Below, piece by piece: positions 26,017-33,420 of a DNA stretch of 64,000 nt (its first letter is position 1; each line of letters opens with the position of its first letter). The stretch is from a bacterium. GTDB taxonomy: Bacteria; UBA10199; 2-02-FULL-44-16; JAAZCA01. The notes beneath the pieces are model-generated. The model ran no database searches. It was not told the origin of the DNA and saw nothing but the letters and a program-made list of their open reading frames with translations. Location of the stretch: positions 60,662 through 124,661 of the forward strand of contig JAJZQH010000013.1 of NCBI GenBank assembly GCA_021810905.1. Reading direction: 5' to 3'. The position numbers were made by a program, and so were the translations under genes.

Positions 26017-27570
26017 ATGAAAAAACCTGCTCGCGTCATTATCTACACACTCTTTCTCGTCTCCCTCGCGTCGGGGACTGCCTTTGGACAACTCGTCCCG
26101 CTCGAAATGCAACCCAAGGTCACTCAAAGTCCGCCGCCCCCCGCTGGACCGGGCGAGACCAATCTGCCGAAAAACGAGATTTCCCCATCAACGTCCGACA
26201 TGCAGCGCTTTCAGGCTGCACCGGTCGGGGCGATGATGCCGATCAAACGCAGATCCGTTTCCATCCTCACGCAGGCCGGTGGTACGACCGCCGTCGTGCC
26301 TTCGGGGTCCATGGCGCTTGGAGTTGCACAGCGAGTGGGGGCTCATCAGTCAACGAGCATCTTCAACGCCGTACTCAATGAAGATATTCCGAAAGGTGGG
26401 TTGCTCGATAATTGGTCTGTCCTGAGTTCGTCATTCCGTATGGAGGCTCACGGACGTCATGGAGGGGTGGTCTGTCAGGACGTGAATGCGGCAGGATCGG
26501 AGCCCGTTGAGCTAAGACCGAAGGAGGGTATCTTAGATAGCAAAGTTGGTGTCGATCCAGAATGCACCAAGATGACGATACTGCCCGCGGTTTGTCCCAA
26601 CATGTCCTCTTCGCAGAGCCTTTACTATGGGAACATCAGTTTCATACCGCACGACCTCTATTTGACGCCATACGATCCCATCAACTATCCCCCGATCGAC
26701 GTGCTGCCAAAAGGTTTCTTTCCGAATTTTAATCATCACAACGCGCTGCGCATCAAAAACGTGACCACGGAATTCGACTGGGAGGATGGGGGCATCATGG
26801 TTGGGCATAACAGTCAGTATGGGGATCTCTACGAGCATGAGGGTGGACCCTATGCCAACTTGCACTATTCGATCTTTCCCTGCAATTCCGCTTACGACGT
26901 GAAGAATGCCGCGTTTCTCAAAGGCCTTGGCATGTCGATGGGATATTCTGCAGAAGAGACCCGAGACTGGCCGAAGATCATTCAACAGGCGCGCGAACAT
27001 CCGGGAGATATCGCGAAGTCGGCCAGCAGGCTCGAGAGGTGCCGGCATGAAGCAAATCAGTGCTCACCCGAAGAGTTCAAAGCGATGGAAGCGATGCAAT
27101 ACCTCCTCCACCTCGGCATGCGCAAGATGGACGAAATCAATGAGCCATCTCCGCCGTTTCAGTATCACTCTCAACTGCCCGGTCCTTTCTGGACGGGAGC
27201 AGATGAAAAGTGGTCGAGTAAAGAATACGAGAATACCACTGAGAATACTCCATACGACAAATGCGAATGGCTCGATACCGCGCATCAGGCCCCACAGCAG
27301 AGCGTCGCCTACGACGGTTTTTACATCTTCGACTGGGATGCCGTGCCGCAATCTCCAGACCAGTGCCTCACGATGATCATCTTTGAGAGTGACGGTTATT
27401 CCAACATTCATCGAGACACCGCGAATTCCGAAAATTACATCGGTCCCACGGACGTCGAAGAAGACCTGGTCGCCTACTTCACGTTCGACCGGCTCGCCAT
27501 TATCGGCCGTGATCTCACGCTCACGAATTATTCAGGGGATCTGACCGTCACCCTCACGACCAACCCGTGA
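26017..27570 (+). CDS. Large secreted protein of unknown function
   Basis: 517 aa. Signal peptide of about 24 residues ending TAFGQ; a Pro-rich linker (PPPPAGPGETNLP) follows. The rest contains several Cys and aromatic-rich stretches (LYEHEGGPYANLHYSIFPCN; QLPGPFWTGADEKW). No known domain is recognised. The ribosome binding site is AAAGGGAG. Transcription is likely from the sigma-54 promoter at 25947, shared in type with the next gene, which suggests a regulated surface or secreted product. Confidence 0.75.
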   Translation: MKKPARVIIYTLFLVSLASGTAFGQLVPLEMQPKVTQSPPPPAGPGETNLPKNEISPSTSDMQRFQAAPVGAMMPIKRRSVSILTQAGGTTAVVPSGSMALGVAQRVGAHQSTSIFNAVLNEDIPKGGLLDNWSVLSSSFRMEAHGRHGGVVCQDVNAAGSEPVELRPKEGILDSKVGVDPECTKMTILPAVCPNMSSSQSLYYGNISFIPHDLYLTPYDPINYPPIDVLPKGFFPNFNHHNALRIKNVTTEFDWEDGGIMVGHNSQYGDLYEHEGGPYANLHYSIFPCNSAYDVKNAAFLKGLGMSMGYSAEETRDWPKIIQQAREHPGDIAKSASRLERCRHEANQCSPEEFKAMEAMQYLLHLGMRKMDEINEPSPPFQYHSQLPGPFWTGADEKWSSKEYENTTENTPYDKCEWLDTAHQAPQQSVAYDGFYIFDWDAVPQSPDQCLTMIIFESDGYSNIHRDTANSENYIGPTDVEEDLVAYFTFDRLAIIGRDLTLTNYSGDLTVTLTTNP

Positions 27571-27611
27571 TCGGTCAATACTCTTACGGTTCACAGCGAC
27601 GCAAAAAAATC

Positions 27612-27637
27612 CGGGCGATCTCATGAGAGATCGCCCG
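27612..27637 (-). terminator. Strong hairpin with T-run on the minus strand
   Basis: An 11-bp perfect stem CGGGCGATCTC/GAGATCGCCCG with a 4-nt loop. On the minus strand it is followed by GGATTTTTTTGC, the form of an intrinsic terminator. No minus-strand gene is evident upstream of it. It could also end the 26017-27570 transcript without a U-run. Confidence 0.6.
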
Positions 27638-27872
27638 ATCAATATCCAAGCCTTGACTGACGAATCTCTTCGGAAACACTCTTCTTCGTGAACAACAATT
27701 CATATGGGCAGCCGGTGCTTCGCCCGCAAACGCAATAAGTTCAAGCGCAAAGTGGGACTCGGATTCGATCTTCAGAGCCGGATTTTTGGCGCTCATCCCG
27801 CCGTTTCTCAAAATGAAATATCTCTTTCAAATACGATCCCCAACATTTCAATGGATTATACGCTTTCTGCTC

Positions 27873-27888
27873 TGGCACAGGACTTGCT
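27873..27888 (+). promoter_or_regulatory. Sigma-54 promoter (-24/-12)
   Basis: TGGCAC-AGGAC-TTGCT, exact consensus, 53 nt before the ATG at 27941. Together with the hairpin at 27612 it accounts for the 370-bp gap 27571-27940. The sequence around it is related to the leader of the 26017 gene. Confidence 0.85.
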
Positions 27889-27940
27889 GAAATCAATGAG
27901 TGGTGCATGGCGTCCCCCTGTGCCAATAAGGGAGGTTTAT

Positions 27941-28690
27941 ATGAAGAAAATGGGAAGTTCGATCCTGGCCGTGGTCATGGGCGTGGCATCACTGGCGATT
28001 ACATACACCGCGCACGCGGCGCAGGTCACGACGCAGAGAAATGTCCAGATCGTAATGCCGCACACCATCACGAAGACGGGTCTCATCTCACCTCTGCCGC
28101 TGGCAGCTATCGTCGTCTCTACCACGCCTGCGAATGGTGCGATGGGGTTATTTGTGGATGACATCAAGATCACCTTCAACGTTCCCCTGAATATATCTTC
28201 GGTCAGGCCTGTTGTCGAAGTCGGTGGTAACCCCTGGCCAACTTCCCAAATAGGCATGGATAATTATCTGGATGGCGGTAAGACCATCCGCCTGACTCCT
28301 CTTACGCACTTTCCTAACGATGCCACGGTCAAGGTCACGGTCAAGGCGGGCGCCTACGGGGCTGGCGACTTGAATTATTTTGTTCTGAAAAACGATTATT
28401 CGTTTTCATTTACAATAACGAGTCCTATCTGCAACTGTGGAGCGATCCCAATTGTCGATCTCAAAAACCACATAGATGATAGTAATGGTATGACCTTGGA
28501 ACAGGACTGCGAAATGGTTTCTGTGGATGTAAGCAACCCAGATGCCTACAATTATGGCGCAGCATGGATATGCGAGCTGCCCCCGGCTCAAGAATGCGAA
28601 CCCTGCGGAGGGACGACAGCGCCGGGATCGGACGGAATAAGTTATCGCCTTCCCGATAGCAACATGTACTGCTGCATACCACATAAGTGA
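27941..28690 (+). CDS. Secreted Ig-like (Big_5/SbsA) domain protein
   Basis: 249 aa. Signal peptide (to about AHAAQ). One bacterial Ig-like domain of the Big_5 type follows: [20 protein letters not shown], then [20 protein letters not shown]. The C-terminal 80 residues are Cys-rich ([21 protein letters not shown]) and probably disulfide-bonded or metal-binding. ATG 27941 has GGGAGG; the longer frame from 27704 is promoter sequence. Transcribed from the sigma-54 promoter at 27873. Probably a surface structural or adhesive protein. Confidence 0.78.
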   Translation: MKKMGSSILAVVMGVASLAITYTAHAAQVTTQRNVQIVMPHTITKTGLISPLPLAAIVVSTTPANGAMGLFVDDIKITFNVPLNISSVRPVVEVGGNPWPTSQIGMDNYLDGGKTIRLTPLTHFPNDATVKVTVKAGAYGAGDLNYFVLKNDYSFSFTITSPICNCGAIPIVDLKNHIDDSNGMTLEQDCEMVSVDVSNPDAYNYGAAWICELPPAQECEPCGGTTAPGSDGISYRLPDSNMYCCIPHK

Positions 28691-28796
28691 AGATTGCTGC
28701 GCTACGGGAGCGACGTTCCACAGGGAACAGATGGCGTTACGAGAGGCGTGCGAAGCTGGCTGGCACCAGGATGTTGGCAGACATGCCTTCAGATTC

Positions 28797-28897
28797 CACC
28801 TCGCGACGGACACCCTTGCCGTCCGGCTACCGCTTCCCCCTGTCGGGTGCGGAGAGGACTTACACCTCCAAGCGAGTGCGCCCTGCCGGGCGCACGA
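28797..28897. other. GC-rich multi-hairpin segment, possible structured RNA or element end
   Basis: Successive hairpins: GGACGG..CCGTCC type around 28805-28830, GGAG..CCTCC around 28850-28870, and a perfect 8-bp stem GTGCGCCC/GGGCGCAC at about 28875-28896. No gene lies in 28691-28958 apart from this and the terminator at 28905. Function unknown. Confidence 0.4.
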
Positions 28898-28904
28898 TAA
28901 AAAA

Positions 28905-28933
28905 ACGGGCCAGATGGAAACCATCCGGCCCGT
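28905..28933 (-). terminator. Intrinsic terminator of the 28959-30800 gene
   Basis: Stem ACGGGCC.GATGG/CCATC.GGCCCGT with AAA loop. The minus strand continues with TTTTTTTATCG. It lies 26 nt past the stop codon of the FN3 lipoprotein gene. Confidence 0.85.
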
Positions 28934-28958
28934 TGCGCTCTGAAGGGAATGCAACACC

Positions 28959-30800
28959 TCAATCATCTTCAAAACAGTAGAGATGAGCTGCACCATTGCA
29001 TCCGTTAGTGCTGGTGAAAGTCCAGTTCCATGATGTTGAAGTTACCCATCCTGTCTCACCGTTCACACCTCCAGCCCCGAAGTCCGCGCACATCAAATTG
29101 GCAAGGGGCTCTCCGTCAATATCCGTTCCGGTCCATGCATTGGCTTCCGCGACGTAATTCCCCTCCTCATCAACGGCAATCGATGTGAGGAGTTCTGTGC
29201 TTGCCCCTTTTGTCAGATCCGCAATGTTCTCGACAACCTTGATGCCGTCCAACCGAACCCACGGTCCCTGGTATATGAACTGCTCACTTGCGGGATGACC
29301 GGTTACGGCAATCCATGCCTTGAAGGTGCGGCTGGCATCGATTCCCGCCGCATGTGCGTCGTTGTTACAATTGAAATTTGCACCGGCAATACCTCCAAAA
29401 TCTCCTGTATAACCTGTCTTGGTCACAAAGACAGTCTTTCCAACTGCAGGCACGATCGGCTTCGTGAACCCGGCCCCCGTCTGCAGGCAGAGGAGATGTT
29501 TAGGGCTGTCGCATGAAGTCACGCCCCACCACGCGGCGGACCACCCGGCTCCTGTCATGGTTGCGTCTCCGCTGAGGCTGGGATCGGCTGCTCCGGCGCT
29601 GGTCCAATTATTACAATGATATGTTGATTGGTCCGTTCCGTCGTATTGTGTGCCGGTCCAATATTGCGATGACCCACTTGGGATCTTGTTCTTTTGTGCG
29701 TCGAAGATGACCGGCATATAGACGACAGGTCTCGCAGCAGTAGCCTTATCGATGGCCCCTGTGAACGGCTCGCCGTCCATGCGATACCAGGGACCGGCAC
29801 TGGTCGGCAACGTCGCCTCTCCGCAATTCGCTGATTTTTTTCCGATGAACCCATGAACATGGCAATAGGCATCCGTCGTGGAGTCGGAGAGCCATGCCTT
29901 GAAAGTGTCCGGATGTGCAAGCCCTGCGGCTGTGGCTTCGTTCTGACAGATGGAATCACCGGCGGCGACGCCATCACCGACTGCACCCGTCCACGTGCTG
30001 AGATTTCCTGTCCCCGTCGCTGTCGTGACAAATGCCTTGAGCAGCGGGTGACCTGCCGTTGCCGACACCTGTGTGGACGCCTCTCCTTCGCCGGACCCGT
30101 TTACGGCGGTGATCACATAGTAGTATGCGGTCCCGTCCGTGAGATCTGCATGGGTATAGGGCGCCGTGACATTTTCTACCTTCGTGCCGTTGGCCTTCGT
30201 CACTCCGGCAACAGTTGACCAGTAGAGATGATAAGAAGTTGCGCCCGCGACGGCATCCCATCCTACCAGGACGGCTTCAGTGCTGCTCGTCGCTGACAGG
30301 TTCGATGGTGAGCCGGGTACGGCAATCTGCGGCGTGGCCGAGACTTCGGACGAGAGCGCGCTCTCGCCGTTCGCGTTCACGGCAGTCACCACATAGTAAT
30401 ATGCCGTGCCATTGGTAAGCCCAATGTGCACGTAAGGAGGCGTCGCGTTCGTGATAACGGTGTCCGCCGTCGTGACGCCAGCCGCATTCTTCCAGTAAAC
30501 ATTGTAGGAGACCGCGCCCGTAACCGCGTCCCATCCGACGGTGACCTGCGCATCCCCTGCCGTGGCCGACACGTTTGCAGGTGCGGACGGCGCCTGCGGA
30601 GTCTCCGTCGTCGCGGGATCGCCATTCTGCGGAGTCTCCGTCGTCGCGGGATCGCCATTCTGCGGAGTCTCTGTCGTCGTGGAATCGCCTGGGGTACCGG
30701 TCGAGTCTGTTCCCGGAGCAGCCGCGCTACCGCATCCCGCTATATGCATCGACATCACGACTGCGATAAATATTGCTGACAACGATTTTACGATTTTCAT
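28959..30800 (-). CDS. Surface lipoprotein with FN3 and DUF1554-like domains
   Basis: 613 aa. Signal ending in lipobox HIAGC (residue about 23), then a Thr/Pro linker with an 11-residue repeat (TPQNGDPATTE, three copies). Two fibronectin type III domains follow (APANVSATAGDAQVTVGWDA; GSPSNLSATSSTEAVLVGWD). Two Cys-containing domains resembling DUF1554 come last (FKAWLSDSTTDAYCHVHGFI..YWTGTQYDG; FKAWIAVTGHPASEQFIYQG..AWTGTDIDG). Such proteins are exposed on the cell surface; ligand unknown. ATG 30800 has CGGAGGAA; the longer frame is not supported. Confidence 0.82.
   Translation of the reverse strand: MKIVKSLSAIFIAVVMSMHIAGCGSAAAPGTDSTGTPGDSTTTETPQNGDPATTETPQNGDPATTETPQAPSAPANVSATAGDAQVTVGWDAVTGAVSYNVYWKNAAGVTTADTVITNATPPYVHIGLTNGTAYYYVVTAVNANGESALSSEVSATPQIAVPGSPSNLSATSSTEAVLVGWDAVAGATSYHLYWSTVAGVTKANGTKVENVTAPYTHADLTDGTAYYYVITAVNGSGEGEASTQVSATAGHPLLKAFVTTATGTGNLSTWTGAVGDGVAAGDSICQNEATAAGLAHPDTFKAWLSDSTTDAYCHVHGFIGKKSANCGEATLPTSAGPWYRMDGEPFTGAIDKATAARPVVYMPVIFDAQKNKIPSGSSQYWTGTQYDGTDQSTYHCNNWTSAGAADPSLSGDATMTGAGWSAAWWGVTSCDSPKHLLCLQTGAGFTKPIVPAVGKTVFVTKTGYTGDFGGIAGANFNCNNDAHAAGIDASRTFKAWIAVTGHPASEQFIYQGPWVRLDGIKVVENIADLTKGASTELLTSIAVDEEGNYVAEANAWTGTDIDGEPLANLMCADFGAGGVNGETGWVTSTSWNWTFTSTNGCNGAAHLYCFEDD
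30596..30690. repeat. 33-bp tandem repeat, three copies, in frame
   Basis: Units at 30596-30628, 30629-30661 and a diverged third to about 30690 encode TPQNGDPATTE-type units in the linker of the FN3 lipoprotein. Copy number could vary without breaking the frame. Confidence 0.85.
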
Positions 30801-31024
30801 GCGTGGATTTCCTCCGTGCGAGTTCAGATTGACGTGAAAACTCGCGAGACACCAAAGGCCCGTCAGGAGCCGTATTGCGCACCATGCGCACCGTCGCTCG
30901 ACCGGGACATTGAGGCTTCTAGAGTACTTCCCGACCATTGGCAAGCGGGATTGTTATCGAGAAGAATATTTCCCAAACAAAAAGCAAAATCTGAAAAGAG
31001 CTCCAGCAACTCGCCTTCCACGAT

Positions 31025-32533
31025 TCACGATTCACGGCCTTCAAGCGGCACTCCGTCTATGTGACCCGGGATCTCGCGGCCCAGTAGCTTGAGAATAGTG
31101 GGGAATACGTCCGCAGTGCGCACTGGGCGTTGCGACAGTTTCACGTTCGTGAGCATGGGCACGCGCATGTGAGATGCGTGCAACGAGCCGTGCGAGCCGC
31201 GGTGCTCGGGGTGCTCGTACTTGAGGCGCAGGTCGAAGCCCGGCGTCGCGGAAATGACCATATCGCCCGCGCGCGGAGAGGTGAGCAGGTGCGCGATCTG
31301 GAACGGCGCATCAGGATAATCGCTATCCAGGGTGCGAATCAGGCATTGATCGGGATCGAGGTCTGACGGCAGCGGATTGTAGCCGAACGGGTCGCTTCCC
31401 TGAACCTCATAATGCAGCGCCGCTCCATCGAGCCTGATGCGAGCGCGCCCCCTGCGCGAGAGCGCGTCTGCGCCGCCCTCGCTGTTTCTGATGGCAACAA
31501 TATCCACTGCCTCGTGCGAGAGCAGGTCTTCGAGTATACCAGGTGCGTGCCGCTCCAGCTCCTCCCGAACCGTATGGCGCGACCAGCCGTCGCTGTTTTT
31601 GAAATAGACGTGCGTCATCCCGTTTCCAGACACCATGTTCGCGGAGAGCTTTCCCTTTTTTTGAAAGATCAGCGGATAGAAGAATGCCGGCAGCCCATGT
31701 TTTTCAAGAAATGAATTCACGCAGAAATGAGTGTGCGTGGCCGAAAGCCCGTGATCGGATACGAGAAAGAGCGCAGTATTCTCCCAGTCGCCCTGCGCGA
31801 TCAGATCGCCGGCGATTGCGCCGACTGCCTCGTCCAGCCAGCGGTAGCGCTCCATCGTCTTCTCGTGCCTTGGATGCGTGAGATGGGAGAGCTCGTCGAT
31901 GCCTGGAAAGACGCAGAAGACGAATGAGGCGCGCTTGCGCAGGGCGCGGCGCAGCTTTGCGAGCGCCGCCTCGTCCGTGAAGGCCCAGTGGTCGGTGAGA
32001 TGCGCGTAGTACCAGTGCCAGATGCGGCTCACGCGCGTTATGTTCCTGCGGCCGCGCGCCCCGCGCGCTATAGGGTTGAAGATCGAAAGCGAGTCCGGCA
32101 GGAGCTCGAATATCGTCCTGATGTGCGGCCACATGTCGGATGCCATGCAGAAGCTCTCAAGTCCGACGTAGGAACGATAGCGGTCGAACGACCAGCCCGC
32201 GTCGTAGCGGGTCTTGTCGAACCAGCGGATGCCGGGCACGTTGCAGGTTCCGGGAAAACAGCCAGTGAGAAACGGCAGATACGCGGGGCCCGTGGTGGAA
32301 GGAAAACTCGTGACCGCCGGGAGATCGCTCCCGCTGCGGACGAGATAACGGGCGATATTGGGAAGCCTGCCTGCGGCAAGCTCCTCTCCGATCACGTCCG
32401 CGCGAGCGCCATCCGCCAGGATTACTATGGCAGACCGATACTTCCGGTCTGCCGCACATGACGTACGATGGTACGTAGGTACGTTGGTACGTTGGTCGCC
32501 GTCTGCTGCGCAGGATTTTTTCGGATACTCCAT
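31025..32533 (-). CDS. Alkaline phosphatase superfamily (type I phosphodiesterase-like) protein
   Basis: 502 aa cytoplasmic-type enzyme. Two-metal hydrolase motifs: ILADGARADVIGE, FPSTTGPAYLPFLTG (nucleophilic Thr), FPGIDELSHLTHPRH, FLVSDHGLSATHTH, and a final His near GSHGSLHASHMRVPM. It probably hydrolyses a phosphodiester or pyrophosphate; substrate unknown. ATG 32533 has AAGG upstream. The first ~35 residues contain peptide (NVPTYHRTS) encoded by an 8-bp-unit array, and the C-terminal GRES plus stop come from a GATTCGTG repeat. Real folding starts near YRSAIVILADG. Confidence 0.82.
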   Translation of the reverse strand: MEYPKKSCAADGDQRTNVPTYHRTSCAADRKYRSAIVILADGARADVIGEELAAGRLPNIARYLVRSGSDLPAVTSFPSTTGPAYLPFLTGCFPGTCNVPGIRWFDKTRYDAGWSFDRYRSYVGLESFCMASDMWPHIRTIFELLPDSLSIFNPIARGARGRRNITRVSRIWHWYYAHLTDHWAFTDEAALAKLRRALRKRASFVFCVFPGIDELSHLTHPRHEKTMERYRWLDEAVGAIAGDLIAQGDWENTALFLVSDHGLSATHTHFCVNSFLEKHGLPAFFYPLIFQKKGKLSANMVSGNGMTHVYFKNSDGWSRHTVREELERHAPGILEDLLSHEAVDIVAIRNSEGGADALSRRGRARIRLDGAALHYEVQGSDPFGYNPLPSDLDPDQCLIRTLDSDYPDAPFQIAHLLTSPRAGDMVISATPGFDLRLKYEHPEHRGSHGSLHASHMRVPMLTNVKLSQRPVRTADVFPTILKLLGREIPGHIDGVPLEGRES

Positions 32534-32596
32534 AAACTGCCTTATCAATCAAAAGGTTCTACCATCGTACGAACGTACCAAAGTACCAACGTACGA
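32460..32596. repeat. Opposed GTACGTTG/CAACGTAC arrays straddling a start codon
   Basis: The left arm (32460-32497) lies inside the phosphodiesterase CDS. The right arm (about 32566-32596) is upstream of its ATG, so the start codon sits in the loop. The left arm is flanked by direct repeats GTCTGCCGCACA (32448) and GTCTGCTGCGCA (32501), 10 of 12 identical. Confidence 0.82.
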
Positions 32597-32607
32597 CTCG
32601 TATCTTT

Positions 32608-33420
32608 TCAACTGTTTCGCTTACTTCTGATCTCCGCGAGCTTCTCGCTCATGCGGCGTATGAGATCGCCGAACCCGTGTTTCTTGATGATCGAATCGAA
32701 CTGGTACTTGTAGTTATCCACGAGGCTCGCCTCATCCACAATCACGTCGTAGATCTTCCATTCGCTACCCTGCTTCTTGAGGCGATAGTTGAGTGAGATA
32801 TCGATATTCTCGGACGGAACCACAACCTTTGTGCGCACAAATGAGAGTGTGCCGGATGGCCCCTCCAACTTGTGGCCCCTGTAGACCACGAAATATTTTC
32901 CGCCGCTCTTGCCCTTGGCGGCAGACTGTTCCTTTGAAAAAAGCGCCTTCTGCTCCAGAAGATCGGTGAGGAGTCCCACGAACTGGCTCCTCTGTCCCTC
33001 GGAGAGGCCGTTCCAATGGCTCACCAGCGATTGCTTTGCGAGTTCGCGGATGTCGAACGTGCCGCGGATGATCTTCTGTTTGAGCTGATCGTTCTGCGCC
33101 TGTTCAGCCGCCGTAAGTTTCTCGCCCTGTCCGGCTACCTTGAAATCGTCGAGCATGTCGTCCAGGTCCTGGATTGCGCGCGTGGGCGAACCCTCTGGAT
33201 AATATTTCTTCACGGGTCCCACGCCTTCTTTCGTGTCAACGCTGGCAACCGCCATTGCCGCTTTTGCCTGATGTTGCACCGGCTCCGCCGCATCCCCGCC
33301 CGCACCGGCAGCCTGCGACTTGCCCGCGGACATGGCGGATGACGGCGCAAAAGACCCCGCCAGAAAGATTGCGAATAAAAAGATGCTACTGAAGAGTGCC
33401 GTTTTTCCCATTTTGCCCAT
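32608..33420 (-). CDS. MlaC/Ttg2D-family periplasmic protein
   Basis: 270 aa. Signal peptide (LFSSIFLFAIFLAGSFAPSSA), a low-complexity Ala/Gln linker, then the MlaC-type domain (RGTFDIRELAKQSLVSHWNG; FVGLLTDLLEQ; NYRLKKQGSEWKIYDVIVD; SLVDNYKYQFDSIIKKHGF). MlaC proteins carry phospholipids between membranes. No MlaA, B, D, E or F is in the window. The start lies 35 nt inside the end of the upstream outer-membrane factor gene, so the two are probably coupled, and this protein may serve that channel. Confidence 0.85.
   Translation of the reverse strand: MGKMGKTALFSSIFLFAIFLAGSFAPSSAMSAGKSQAAGAGGDAAEPVQHQAKAAMAVASVDTKEGVGPVKKYYPEGSPTRAIQDLDDMLDDFKVAGQGEKLTAAEQAQNDQLKQKIIRGTFDIRELAKQSLVSHWNGLSEGQRSQFVGLLTDLLEQKALFSKEQSAAKGKSGGKYFVVYRGHKLEGPSGTLSFVRTKVVVPSENIDISLNYRLKKQGSEWKIYDVIVDEASLVDNYKYQFDSIIKKHGFGDLIRRMSEKLAEIRSKRNS

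Noticed and set aside
30801..31000. Sigma-54 promoter for the FN3 lipoprotein
   Set aside because: The best match keeps GG and GC but deviates at most other positions.
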